A stretch of DNA of 64,000 nucleotides from the NCBI RefSeq assembly GCF_029094525.1, contig NZ_CP119107.1:3844001-3908000 (forward strand). The letters run 5' to 3'. A model generated the notes under the pieces. It ran no database searches. It worked only from the letters and a program-made list of their open reading frames with translations, and was not told the DNA's origin. The position numbers were made by a program, and so were the translations under genes. Shown here piece by piece: positions 18,106-27,287 of this stretch (positions are counted from its first letter, which is position 1; the number at the start of each line of letters is the position of its first letter). This DNA is from Pullulanibacillus sp. KACC 23026. Its GTDB lineage: Bacteria > Bacillota > Bacilli > Bacillales > Sporolactobacillaceae.

Positions 18106-18885
18106 TCACCGCATAAGGAGAAACTTAATGCTTAAAAAAACCGCTTCAAGAGAGTAACGGGTTTACTTGTGAGGTGCAAAACTCTAATTATCACCTTAAT
18201 TCACAGAAAGAAAAGACTAGTAAACGTCAAAACAACCGAATCTTTTGAGATTCGGTTTGATTATTTTCATAAAAGGCAATCGATTACCTATTTGATTAAA
18301 TGGCTAAAGCGAGATTTCTAAATAAGCGGAGAAATTCCGCTTATTTAGAAATCAACATTGAAAATAGCTAAAATAGACGGAGAAATTCCGACTATTGACT
18401 CAAAAAACATGAAAATGGGTCATTTCTTTTTGTTTAAACGGAAAAACTCCGCTTATTTACGACGAACTGAACGCTACTTTGGTTGATAACGGAAAAAACT
18501 CCGCTTATTTCAACGATCACAGGTGACTCTAAAATTTCTTGTTAACCATTACAGTCTTTTTTTACCTTAAGAACCATTTTTTTTACAAAGTCATAGATAA
18601 TCTAACTTTTATTTTAACAGATAGATCCAAATGACTTGGTAATCCCCCTACCTTTCACTTGCTCAATTACTGGTTAATTCACACACCGCCAATAATTATA
18701 TCCACACCATGTAAATTAAACTGTGATTTGATAGGTGATTTACGGATGAAATGGTCAATCAACATTGATATTACAATAAACGTCGCACGGTGAACGACTA
18801 GGTAAAAACCCGTGCGATTTATCTTGATAGTTAATTGTTTGCACCTCTGAAGTGAACCTGTTATCAAGAGAGAGGCGGTTTCTTT
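18106..18885. repeat. non-coding element with imperfect terminal inverted repeats, copy A
   Basis: The whole gap between the convergent ktrB and DUF948 genes is one repeat element. Positions 18155-18180 and the reverse complement of 18838-18863 match at 22 of 26 bases, and the outermost AACCGC also match. Inside are the four-palindrome module (18320-18510) and a hairpin with CGCACGG arms near 18784. About 340 bp is nearly identical to 44345-44680, and the right part recurs at 44700-44980 and, more diverged, at 45660-45965. No protein-coding frame is evident. The architecture is that of a non-autonomous mobile element. Confidence 0.75.
18318..18510 (+). repeat. four-palindrome intergenic element, copy 2
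   Basis: CGGA...TCCG palindromes start at 18327, 18378, 18439 and 18490, spaced 51, 61 and 51 bp. It is the middle module of element A. Confidence 0.85.
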
Positions 18886-19221
18886 TTAGCCCAATCGTTT
18901 TGAACGGAGGAAGGGAAAAGGGATCGCTTTTTTGATTTCCTGTCCGCTGTGTTTAACGGTGGCGACGAGTGCCGCGCCTTGATCGGCTGTATATTTCAAT
19001 TGGTCAAGGGATTCCTTAGTCGCTTTCTCTAAGTCTTGAAAATGATGAACTGCCGACTCTTGTTTCTTCTTCGCCTTCTCCGTTTCTTCACGAACCTTTT
19101 CTATTTTCTTTGCCATATGTACGGTTTCTTCCCTGATTCCTTTGAGCGTATGAATAGCACTTACAATCAAATAAATGAGTGCCACTGCTATTACAACAAG
19201 GCTTAAATAGACAATGATCAT
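18886..19221 (-). CDS. DUF948 (YtxG-like) membrane-anchored coiled-coil protein
   Basis: This 111-aa protein has one N-terminal membrane segment (about residues 3-25) followed by a charged, Lys/Glu-rich helical region that should form a coiled coil. This is the DUF948 layout, known from general-stress proteins such as YtxG; the biochemical role is unknown. The start is the ATG at 19221, following GGAGGTG; the GTG/ATG further upstream would include the ribosome site. Its stop codon abuts the end of repeat element A. Confidence 0.8.
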   Translation of the reverse strand: MIIVYLSLVVIAVALIYLIVSAIHTLKGIREETVHMAKKIEKVREETEKAKKKQESAVHHFQDLEKATKESLDQLKYTADQGAALVATVKHSGQEIKKAIPFPFLRSKRLG

Positions 19222-19347
19222 CGAAACACCTCCGGCCATGGGTCGTCAGACTCCTTTCCTTTAATTAGTTTCTAGCTTCAGTCTAACAATTATACTCTTT
19301 TTAGCAAACGCAGCCGCTCCAGAGAGGAACGGCTACTGTCGCTAATA

Positions 19348-20040
19348 CTACCACCAAACTTGATTCATAGGCCTCCCGTAAGCATCATAGGGCTGATTCC
19401 AGGCATTGGCATTCATTAGATTAACCGGTTGGACTGCATAAGGATTGGGACCTCCCCACCCCTGATGCATCGGTTCAGGAAAGGGATAAGGGGAATAGTT
19501 ATAATGGGGGGCCGGCCCAAAGAAATCATTCGCATAATAACCTTGGTGCTGCCTGCCTCCTAACCAAGGATCCCCTCCATATGGCATGTTATAGTTACCT
19601 GGCGGATAGGGATTTCCCCAATTCCCATAACCATTTCCATAACCATTTCCATAGCCATTATAATTATAGTGAGCGACTCCTTGATGATAATAGTTCATAG
19701 GTGGTCCGTTATAGAAATAAGGATCAGGGAATGGGGATGCTACAGGCATTCCTCCATAGGGTGGCCCATTTCCATATAGGGACGGATGAAATCCATTGAA
19801 TCCCCCACCATATCCCGGATTCGAATACATGTTTATAGGCTGATGATATGCTCTAGGATCATATCCGTAATTGGGATAAATGCCTGACCCATATGAATTT
19901 CCATAAGAATTCCTATATGACAAATTAGTATCAACAAGCTGACCATTTGTTGTGATTTTTCCTACTATGACGAGTAAGATGAATAAAACAAGATAAATAG
20001 TGAATTCTCTTTGTCTTCTCTGCCTTGTTTCTTCGTCCAA
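19348..20040 (-). CDS. Gly/Tyr/Asn/Pro-rich membrane-anchored protein, possibly spore-associated
   Basis: The 230-aa product begins with a charged stretch (DEETRQRRQ), a single membrane segment at about residues 14-27, then about 200 residues of low complexity rich in Tyr, Gly, Asn and Pro, including the tandem run NGYGNGYGNGYGN. Such composition is common in spore coat and exosporium proteins, but I recognise no named family. The start is a TTG at 20040 with AGGGGGTG upstream. Orientation would leave the repetitive tail either outside the cell or, in a spore, in the intermembrane space. Function is inferred from composition only. Confidence 0.7.
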   Translation of the reverse strand: MDEETRQRRQREFTIYLVLFILLVIVGKITTNGQLVDTNLSYRNSYGNSYGSGIYPNYGYDPRAYHQPINMYSNPGYGGGFNGFHPSLYGNGPPYGGMPVASPFPDPYFYNGPPMNYYHQGVAHYNYNGYGNGYGNGYGNWGNPYPPGNYNMPYGGDPWLGGRQHQGYYANDFFGPAPHYNYSPYPFPEPMHQGWGGPNPYAVQPVNLMNANAWNQPYDAYGRPMNQVWW

Positions 20041-20183
20041 TCAAGGCACCCCCTTCGCGTCAGCAGTCCTTAACAGTCTATGCAGGGCTCAAGACAAATG
20101 TTTGGGGGGACAATAAGCAAATTCGAGTGTTCATCATACACTATCTTTTTATCCGTTTTTTCTTAAAAAAACTTTAGTATTCA

Positions 20184-20870
20184 TTAACGTCTGGCTTCTT
20201 CCTTTGCAATCTTACTGATGAGGTAGTCTTTCAGGGATTGGGCTAGGCCTTCTTCTGCGAGCACACTCTTCAAACCCTCCATTTGAATGGGTTTGGAAAC
20301 TAACGCTCTATTGATTTTCTCAAGCGTCATGGACCCGCTTCCTTTATGAAGCAGAGTGAACTTTGGTTCTGGCGTGACCCAGCCTTCTTTAAGCACTCTA
20401 AAGTAAATACCTGATTTCCCGGTCTCTTCAACCCAAAGCGGCATTGCTTTCACTCGATGCTTATAAGCCAATTTAAAACATGGCTTGCGAGGCTGTGAAA
20501 CTTGAATAACCGCCTCATCAAGCTGAAATGTATCCCCAATATTGATGGTCGACTCACTTAAACCAGAAAACGTCAGATTCTCACCAAACGCGCCATACTC
20601 GATTGGCTGACCTAATTTTTCTTCCCAAAAAGCATAGTGATCAAAGCTGTATCCGAGGACGGCTTTATCAACACCGCCATGATTTTTCTGATCGGCTTGC
20701 CTATCTCCTATAAAATGGGTGGTTGTTAAGAAGATGGGATGACTTACGACGGTTTTATTAATGGCCGAACGGACTACATGACCTTGTCCGTCACTCAAGT
20801 CTTTTGGCTCCCCGACCAAAATCGCTTTCACTTTTAAATTAGGTTGGACTTGCCCATCTGACAGACTCAT
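20184..20870 (-). CDS. MOSC domain protein, YiiM type
   Basis: This 228-aa protein has a MOSC domain (molybdenum cofactor sulfurase C-terminal type) over about residues 30-170, with the conserved cysteine in QPRKPCFKL and the GENLTF block. The YiiM-like subgroup acts with molybdenum cofactor in reducing N-hydroxylated bases or similar compounds. The ATG at 20870 follows AAAGGAGAGGTG. No molybdopterin genes are near, so its partner is unknown. The following 140 bp separate it from the divergent CopD-like gene. Confidence 0.85.
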   Translation of the reverse strand: MSLSDGQVQPNLKVKAILVGEPKDLSDGQGHVVRSAINKTVVSHPIFLTTTHFIGDRQADQKNHGGVDKAVLGYSFDHYAFWEEKLGQPIEYGAFGENLTFSGLSESTINIGDTFQLDEAVIQVSQPRKPCFKLAYKHRVKAMPLWVEETGKSGIYFRVLKEGWVTPEPKFTLLHKGSGSMTLEKINRALVSKPIQMEGLKSVLAEEGLAQSLKDYLISKIAKEEARR

Positions 20871-21017
20871 GACACCTCTCCTTTATTCACAAACTCATAC
20901 TAACTTCTAACAATTATACACCCAAAAATGATATCATCATTAATAGAATAAAAGAGTATTGGCGGTTTTGTAAAAAATAATAAAAATACAGAAATCATTT
21001 TCGAGAGGAATCCTGCC

Positions 21018-22136
21018 ATGGTCCCAATTACCGAAACACTCACTTACATATGCTTTAGTTGCTTAATGGGAAGTCTTCTATTCGCGAACCTGTCCCCTGC
21101 CCAAAAGCCTGATTTGATTTATTCAAGGCGTTTATTGCTGTGGTCAACGGCCGGTATTGGAATCCTGTCTTTCTTCCCGATCTTAACCGTCATTATTGAG
21201 CTATCAAAAGATATGGGATTTTGGACGAGCTTCCAAAGTGTCCTTTTCACCTTTCAGATCGGGCAGGCATGGACACTCACACTTGCTATTTCGATCCTGC
21301 TCCTCTTCTTAATTTATTTTAACCCCGTTAATGAAGACCCTATTCTTGCCAAACTTGCCTTTTTACTAGGGATTCTCCTCATTGGAACCTATGTTAAAAG
21401 CGGACACGCGGCAAGCTTATCACCTGTTTGGGGATTTACCGCCCATTTCTTTCATTTATTGGCCGTCTCGATTTGGGGTGGCGCTCTCCTTATCGCTGCA
21501 TGGGGAACTAAGAGTGACCGAAATTGGCTCAAGTTTTTGAAATGGTTTACCCCTTTAGCCATGATTTCAATTGTTGTCGTGATTGTAGCTGGTTTTTTTA
21601 CAATGGTGATTGACATCTCTCCTTCTCTTAACCGAACGATTCCAGGAGCATTAGCTAACTATAAAAATGGGCTCGTTGTTAATTACGGGCAAGCCCTTCT
21701 GATTAAGCATTTGCTGATCATTCCACTAATCCTATTAGCTTTTTTTAATGGGATCTATTCTCGCACACAACTTCGTGCCGAGAAACCCTTTACCCCTATA
21801 AGGTGGGCACGGCTAGAATCGATTGTTCTTCTCGTCATTTTCGCTGTCACCGCTTATATGGGGCAGCAGAATCCGCCTCACGAACTGAGCCAAGTGCTTC
21901 ATTTCTATGGCGCTTCTCCTTTGATTCAAAAGATTTATGGGCACACCATTACGCAAGCTTTTACTGTTCATCTTCAATTTGGTATGATTAGCTTTGTGTT
22001 TGCACTGATTAGTGTCTTATTGTTAATTCTTATCGGGCTAGGAATTTTAAAAAAGCTGTCCAATGCGATGATAGTCCTCTTTCTATTTGGCTACTTATGC
22101 AGCGCTTATTTCGCTGTGAGTCTCGCAATTCAATAA
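21018..22136 (+). CDS. CopD family copper resistance/transport membrane protein
   Basis: This 372-aa protein has about nine membrane segments. The CopD-domain core is visible as GHAASLS...HFFHLLAVSIWGGALL, with histidines on successive helices, then the later KHLLIIPLILLAFFNG. In Bacillus YcnJ and pseudomonad CopD this module is linked to copper import or resistance. Here the extracellular CopC domain is absent and no copper chaperone is adjacent, so the role in copper handling is inferred from the family. The ATG at 21018 follows GAGAGG. Confidence 0.82.
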   Translation: MVPITETLTYICFSCLMGSLLFANLSPAQKPDLIYSRRLLLWSTAGIGILSFFPILTVIIELSKDMGFWTSFQSVLFTFQIGQAWTLTLAISILLLFLIYFNPVNEDPILAKLAFLLGILLIGTYVKSGHAASLSPVWGFTAHFFHLLAVSIWGGALLIAAWGTKSDRNWLKFLKWFTPLAMISIVVVIVAGFFTMVIDISPSLNRTIPGALANYKNGLVVNYGQALLIKHLLIIPLILLAFFNGIYSRTQLRAEKPFTPIRWARLESIVLLVIFAVTAYMGQQNPPHELSQVLHFYGASPLIQKIYGHTITQAFTVHLQFGMISFVFALISVLLLILIGLGILKKLSNAMIVLFLFGYLCSAYFAVSLAIQ

Positions 22137-22161
22137 TCTGGATGGCTGAAATTTGGTCTAA

Positions 22162-22935
<774 letters not shown>

Positions 22936-22973
22936 TTAGCTTCTGAATCGTCTAATCAAACTCACCCGTATAT

Positions 22974-23015
22974 AAAAACAGGACGCACACTAAATAAAGT
23001 GAGCGTCCTGTTTTT
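22974..23015. terminator. bidirectional terminator after fabL
   Basis: ACAGGACGC-A-CAC pairs with GTG-A-GCGTCCTGT around an 8-nt loop, with A-run and T-run on the two sides. It also serves the converging small gene at 23038-23322. Confidence 0.92.
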
Positions 23016-23037
23016 CAATATAGACTATTTTACTTTA

Positions 23038-23322
23038 TTAATGCTTAATGGAATCGGTCTGGGGCCTGCCTGAGGTAAGCAGGACATCAATTTGGTCGTG
23101 CAACCGTTTAATGGCCTCGTCCAAATAACTCACGGCAGATTCCCTGTTTGCTAATTTCATGTAAGCATTTAATACTGAATCTGCCAAGGGGGGATCCCCC
23201 ACTTCCTGTATGACCTCTAAAACCATGCGGCCCATTTGTTCTGGTTCATTATCAAGTAAGATCGCTGTTCGAAATTCGCCAATAATTTCAGTGATTACTT
23301 GTAACCTATGAAGCTGATCCAC
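23038..23322 (-). CDS. unrecognised 94-aa acidic helical protein
   Basis: I do not recognise this family. The GTG at 23322 has AAGGGGA 8 nt upstream, which supports it as a real gene. The 94-residue product is soluble, rich in Leu, Glu and Asp, and likely all-helical, with no cysteines and no membrane segment. It lies between fabL and the membrane protein of the sigma-factor operon, and ends at the fabL terminator. The 42-bp-plus gap from the operon above may contain its own promoter. Confidence 0.65.
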   Translation of the reverse strand: MDQLHRLQVITEIIGEFRTAILLDNEPEQMGRMVLEVIQEVGDPPLADSVLNAYMKLANRESAVSYLDEAIKRLHDQIDVLLTSGRPQTDSIKH

Positions 23323-23411
23323 AGATTAAGTCCCCTTTATGTCTAATTTTCTCTTCCCACTATATCACACTTCATCACTTCTCACCGTGATCCACAACCG
23401 CTCCCAATTGC

Positions 23412-24233
23412 CTAAGCAGTTCTTTTTCGCCTTTGCCAGAAGCCCGCGATGAACAGGATTAAATGGCCCATTGATAAAATCAATAACCCCAAAGCAAGCA
23501 AGAAGCCGACAAGTGGAAATTCTAAAAGAGCCGTTAAGAAAAAGGCACCAACCAATGAGGTCAGCCAGTTCTCTGACCTTGCTGGAAGGATTCGTCTCCC
23601 TAGCTCTCGGCTCATTCTTCCCGAAACCATAAAAAATCCAAAGGCAGGAAGGAGTAACAGGAGCAAAGCAAATGGGATACCAATAATCGTAATGGCTAAG
23701 AGAACTACCAAAATAACAAGCCAGACTCCGGCGATCAAACCGGTCAGCCATAGTTTCCAAGAGCCAAACAGGTCTTCTTTATTAAAGGAATCTGGAACCA
23801 ACAAGGCGCCAATAGTCGAAACAATAATAATAATCAAGGCAAGGATCAGCTTTACTACCCAGCTAGAAAGTAAAATGGCCCCTCCAAACAGAAAAGCATC
23901 CATCACCCTTTTGTTCCAGGCAAAAGCAACTAAATTTTCTGTGACATGAGTGCCCGGATCTTGAATGACAGAGCCGTCTATGACAATAATTAATTCTTTA
24001 ACCTTTGCCGTTGAGTGGACGTGAAGATCACCGCCAACGACCAAAACAAGATTGCGTACGGTGCCATCAATGACCGCATTATGACCGATTGAAAAGAAGT
24101 TATCAACCGTATGCCCCTCAGGTACACGGATCACTTTTGAAGAGTCTGTCTTATCTTTCGCATAGGACAATGAGAGGCCGCTAAATATAAATAAAATAAC
24201 GAGTCCACAAATACACAAAAGCCGAATTTTCAT
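23412..24233 (-). CDS. membrane protein with extracytoplasmic bactofilin-like segment, third gene of ECF sigma operon
   Basis: The 273-aa product has a signal-like N-terminal segment, then about 80 residues of short beta-type repeats (VDNFFSIG, AVIDGTV, LVLVVGGDLHVHST, LIIVIDGSV) resembling a polymer-forming bactofilin-like domain, and then four or five membrane segments ending in a basic tail. The ATG at 24233 follows GGAGAGG and lies 2 bp after the anti-sigma stop, so translation is coupled. By position it is a partner or target of the sigma/anti-sigma pair in the cell envelope. No enzymatic motif is visible. Confidence 0.78.
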   Translation of the reverse strand: MKIRLLCICGLVILFIFSGLSLSYAKDKTDSSKVIRVPEGHTVDNFFSIGHNAVIDGTVRNLVLVVGGDLHVHSTAKVKELIIVIDGSVIQDPGTHVTENLVAFAWNKRVMDAFLFGGAILLSSWVVKLILALIIIIVSTIGALLVPDSFNKEDLFGSWKLWLTGLIAGVWLVILVVLLAITIIGIPFALLLLLLPAFGFFMVSGRMSRELGRRILPARSENWLTSLVGAFFLTALLEFPLVGFLLALGLLILSMGHLILFIAGFWQRRKRTA

Positions 24234-24235
24234 CG

Positions 24236-24739
24236 TTACCAGCCTCTCCGTTCCTCGACCGTCATAGAGCGAAGCAATTTCCAAAGTATTGGAAGCGTTA
24301 GACCAAGGATGATCGCACCGCTTACCATTACACTGATCGTAGGAAATAGAGGAAACCCAACCAATTGGGGAAGAGCCAGAAGAACGCTTCGAGTCATTCG
24401 ATAAACAACGACCAAGACATTTAATCCATGATTAAAATAAGGGTGAATCCCAACGAAAAGCGAAATGAGTGCCATAAAGATGACCCCAATCCCTGCTTCG
24501 AGCTGATGACTCGCCTTTTGAAGAAGCTGGATCTCAGACATTATTTTTTCACTAAGAAAATCCGGGACAGGTTCTTCATTATAGAGATGAATCGTCCACT
24601 CTTTGACCTCTAAAAGAGAGCGGTGTTCATCCCGGCACTCCGAACAAGTAGCAAGATGTTGTTCGACCTGCTCCTCTTCTTTTAGAGACAATTCTCCGTC
24701 TATATAGGCATTCAAAAGATCCTCTACATGATGTGTCAT
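24236..24739 (-). CDS. anti-sigma factor with zinc-finger (zf-HC2) domain
   Basis: This 167-aa protein has an N-terminal zinc-binding anti-sigma domain with His28-xxx-Cys32-xx-Cys35 (HLATCSEC), followed by three hydrophobic segments. This is the design of membrane-bound anti-sigma factors such as RsiW, which hold the sigma factor until proteolysis at the membrane. Its ATG overlaps the stop codon of the sigma gene (ATGA), a standard coupled arrangement. The presence of more than one membrane segment differs from RsiW. Confidence 0.88.
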   Translation of the reverse strand: MTHHVEDLLNAYIDGELSLKEEEQVEQHLATCSECRDEHRSLLEVKEWTIHLYNEEPVPDFLSEKIMSEIQLLQKASHQLEAGIGVIFMALISLFVGIHPYFNHGLNVLVVVYRMTRSVLLALPQLVGFPLFPTISVMVSGAIILGLTLPILWKLLRSMTVEERRGW

Positions 24740-25386
24740 CCTTCTTCACCTTCCAGAAGAAAACTTTTTAAACTAGTTCGGGCGATGTTAATTCGCGATT
24801 TAACTGTTCCAAGCGGAATGTTAAGCTGATCGGCTATTTCTTGGTAAGAGAACCCTTGAATGTCTCTTAGGATAATCACTTCACGATGTTCAAGGGATAA
24901 ACGGCTTAGACCTTCTTGAATCATAAGCCGATTAACCGATTGCCCTTCTGATTGAGACGTTGCGGATGATTCAGGCTGTTCGAGCCAAACGTCATCTGTT
25001 GTCGTCTCACGTTTCGCCTTTTTTAGATAATCCAGGCAAAGATTGCGAACGATTCGGGTAAGCCATGCCACAAACGCTACCTCTTCTTCAAGCTTTCTGA
25101 GCTGAAAGAAAGCCTTCACAAACGCTTCCTGTGTGATATCCTCGGCAGCCAATGGATCTCGAACCATGGCAAGAGCATGTCGATAAACCTTGCCCTTATA
25201 CAAACGGACGAGCTCTTCAAACGCCTCTCGATTGCCATGCTTGGCTTTACGAATCATCTTTTTTAATTGTTGGTGTTCCACACAGGTCCCGCCCCCAATT
25301 TTTGACCCCAGCTCTTCTTTACTTGTCTTATCCACATCTACATGCTCCATTAAAATGATCATTTTTTTAACCTTCATTTTAATCAA
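24736..25386 (-). CDS. RNA polymerase sigma factor, ECF (sigma-70 family)
   Basis: Region 2 (AFEELVRLYKGKVYRHALAM... AEDITQEAFVKAF) and region 4 (REVIILRDIQGFSYQEIADQLNIPLGTVKSRI) are intact and define an ECF sigma factor. Up to 216 residues are open, longer than typical (about 180). The start is uncertain: a GTG at about 25281, preceded by GGGGGCGGG, would give 181 aa and matches family length; ATG codons further upstream (near 25350-25362) have weak ribosome sites. It is first in an operon with the anti-sigma factor and a membrane protein, so it probably controls an envelope-stress response. I found no convincing autoregulatory promoter by eye. Confidence 0.9.
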   Translation of the reverse strand: MIKMKVKKMIILMEHVDVDKTSKEELGSKIGGGTCVEHQQLKKMIRKAKHGNREAFEELVRLYKGKVYRHALAMVRDPLAAEDITQEAFVKAFFQLRKLEEEVAFVAWLTRIVRNLCLDYLKKAKRETTTDDVWLEQPESSATSQSEGQSVNRLMIQEGLSRLSLEHREVIILRDIQGFSYQEIADQLNIPLGTVKSRINIARTSLKSFLLEGEEG

Positions 25387-25489
25387 ATGGCGATTGTTTT
25401 TCTATAAGTCCTCGTCATCTGAAACTGACGGGAGAAACAACTTAAATAAAGGCTCTTTTCTAAAAGATTGTTGCTAGTTGATAAAAATA

Positions 25490-25640
25490 GGTAGAAATAG
25501 GCGAGACTCCTGCGGGAATAGCAAGCCAGGTGAGAACCCGCAGGCGTATTTTGCCGAGGAGGCTCACGGATTGCCCGCGGAAAGCGAGCTTATTGGAGCC
25601 TAAAAAAACAACAAAGTTTACGAAAACAGCCTAAATAAAA
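25490..25640. repeat. dispersed GC-rich Bacillus-type intergenic repeat
   Basis: This segment carries GGCGAGACTCCTGCGGGAA, AACCCGCAGG, GAGGAGGCTCACGG and CCCGCGGAAAGCGAGC in order. The pattern belongs to a repeat widespread in Bacillus and relatives, as I recall it from many genomes. CCTGCGGG and CCCGCAGG can pair. Nothing suggests a protein. It fills much of the 485-bp gap between the sigma-factor gene and the DMT transporter gene; the remainder shows no feature I can name. Confidence 0.75.
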
Positions 25641-25871
25641 GACATGCCAATTGCCTAAAAAGTTCATCTGATAACGGATGGGTTTAAAAAGGAACTATTG
25701 GATCATTAAATGGACCCCTTTTTCGTCCAAAAATAAAAAAATGAATGACAGATGCAAAGCTGAAAGAGTAAGATGAATTTTGATAGTCTTGTTTTGCCAT
25801 GGTCACTCTCACACCACTTTTGCACTAAGTCTAGCCTGTCCATACAGATTAACATGAATTGAGGAACATCT

Positions 25872-26795
25872 ATGAAATCACCCACTTACCTTAAAGCTTA
25901 TATAGGCTTATTTATAGGCATTATTACGGTGTCTGCTTCTGCTATATTGGTTAAACTTGCTGATGCACCGGCCGGCATAACTGCTTTTTACCGGCTATTC
26001 TTTACGGTAGTCGTTATGTTGCCATTGTTTCCTCGCTACGCCTCAACCTTTCGAAGGATACCTATGAAAGTTTGGTTCGGGTCTGCACTTGCCGGAATCA
26101 GCTTAGCCTTGCATTTTATTTTATGGTTTCGATCATTGGATCTCACCTCTGTCACAAGCTCAGTAGTTCTCGTGACGCTCCAGCCTCTATTTGCTTTTTT
26201 GGGCTCTATGATCGTTTTCAAAACCCGGCACACGTTAGGAGCAAGCCTTGGTGTTCTCTTTTCAATTCTTGGAAGTGTCCTCATTAGCTGGGGTGATTTT
26301 GAATTGAGCACCGTCGCTTTTTGGGGAGATGCACTTGCTCTAGCAGCTTGTTTGGCCGTAACAGTTTACCTGATGATCGGTGAACGCATTCGCCAAGATA
26401 GACCGCTTTATACGTATACCTTCATTGTTTATTGCTTTTCTATGGTCACCTTGCTGATCTATAACTGCCTAACAAGTCAAGACTTCTTCCATTATCCAAC
26501 AAAAGACTGGGTCCTTTTTTTGCTACTAGCTATCTTCCCTACTTTGCTCGGCCATACCATTTTCAATGGGGTCGTCAAATGGCTCGGAGTCACAACGGTG
26601 TCAATGAGTATTCTAGGCGAACCAATAGGGGCTTCCATCTTGGCCTATTTTATTTTTGGAGAAACCTTATCCGTTCTGCAAATTATAGGAAGCCTTATTA
26701 TTTTGGGAGGAATCGCTGTCTATTTAATTTTTGAGAGTCGGATTCACCGTCGAACCAACCCCGCATTAGATAACGTGACTGCTGCAACAAAATAA
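25872..26795 (+). CDS. DMT superfamily (EamA) transporter
   Basis: This 307-aa membrane protein has ten hydrophobic segments made of two EamA repeats, the usual layout of drug/metabolite exporters. The first repeat includes ADAPAGITAFYRLFFT and VTSSVVLVTLQPLFAFLGS; the second includes WLGVTTVSMSILGEPIGASILAY. Substrates of such proteins cannot be read from sequence; amino acids or related metabolites are common. The ATG at 25872 follows TGAGGAA. It stands alone. Confidence 0.88.
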   Translation: MKSPTYLKAYIGLFIGIITVSASAILVKLADAPAGITAFYRLFFTVVVMLPLFPRYASTFRRIPMKVWFGSALAGISLALHFILWFRSLDLTSVTSSVVLVTLQPLFAFLGSMIVFKTRHTLGASLGVLFSILGSVLISWGDFELSTVAFWGDALALAACLAVTVYLMIGERIRQDRPLYTYTFIVYCFSMVTLLIYNCLTSQDFFHYPTKDWVLFLLLAIFPTLLGHTIFNGVVKWLGVTTVSMSILGEPIGASILAYFIFGETLSVLQIIGSLIILGGIAVYLIFESRIHRRTNPALDNVTAATK

Positions 26796-26800
26796 CTGGT

Positions 26801-26837
26801 GTAAAAAAAGGAGTCGATTCAAGCTTCTTCTTTTTAC
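26801..26837 (+). terminator. possible weak terminator after DMT transporter gene
   Basis: GTAAAAA and TTTTTAC with GGAG/CTTC can form an A/T-rich stem around 13 nt. It is weak, and could be fortuitous. Confidence 0.4.
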
Positions 26838-27062
26838 ATAAATGTTTTTTAAGAAATTTGAAGGAAACGAAGGAAGGGTGTCGAATTATAGAAATAGGTA
26901 TTTTTTCGAGCCCTTCCGTTACTTCTCCATCTTTTTATCCTCTTTTTTAAGCCTTCCCTATCAACCGATTCTCGCTTCTCAATCCCTGTTTCCTTATCTT
27001 TTTTCTTTACGATACGCCTTAGTCTTAACTCTGTTGGCCTTCCATGAAAGGAGGTGATAATC

Positions 27063-27287
27063 ATGCCGGATACATTTAGCTATGAGGTTCTCGAATCATT
27101 TGGTACCTTATCAGAAGCTGAGAACGGGTGGCAAAAGGAGCTGACAATGGTGCGTTGGAACGATCGAGAGCCTAAATATGACATTCGCATTTGGTCTCCA
27201 CGAAAAGAAAGGATGGGCCGCGGTGTCACGTTCTCCAAAGAAGAGCTCATCACACTTAAATCCATCCTCAATCAAATCCAGCTTTAA
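27063..27287 (+). CDS. PC4/YdbC-like small ssDNA-binding protein
   Basis: This 74-aa protein resembles bacterial YdbC/PC4-like proteins, small beta-rich proteins that bind single-stranded nucleic acid and resemble the eukaryotic coactivator PC4. Recognisable parts are GWQKELTMVRWNDREPKYDIR and RMGRGVTFSKEEL followed by a helix. The ATG at 27063 has a near-perfect GAAAGGAGGTG site. Its stop codon overlaps the menE stop codon on the other strand, so the genes converge with no spacer. Confidence 0.85.
   Translation: MPDTFSYEVLESFGTLSEAENGWQKELTMVRWNDREPKYDIRIWSPRKERMGRGVTFSKEELITLKSILNQIQL

Noticed and set aside
23365-23760. 131-aa frame overlapping the sigma-operon membrane protein
   Set aside because: Alternate-frame shadow of the 273-aa gene, which has the ribosome site and coupled start.
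26842-27057. 71-aa plus-strand frame upstream of the PC4-like gene
   Set aside because: No ribosome site, strongly biased Phe/Leu/Ser composition and it ends at the ribosome site of the next gene, so it is probably non-coding spacer.
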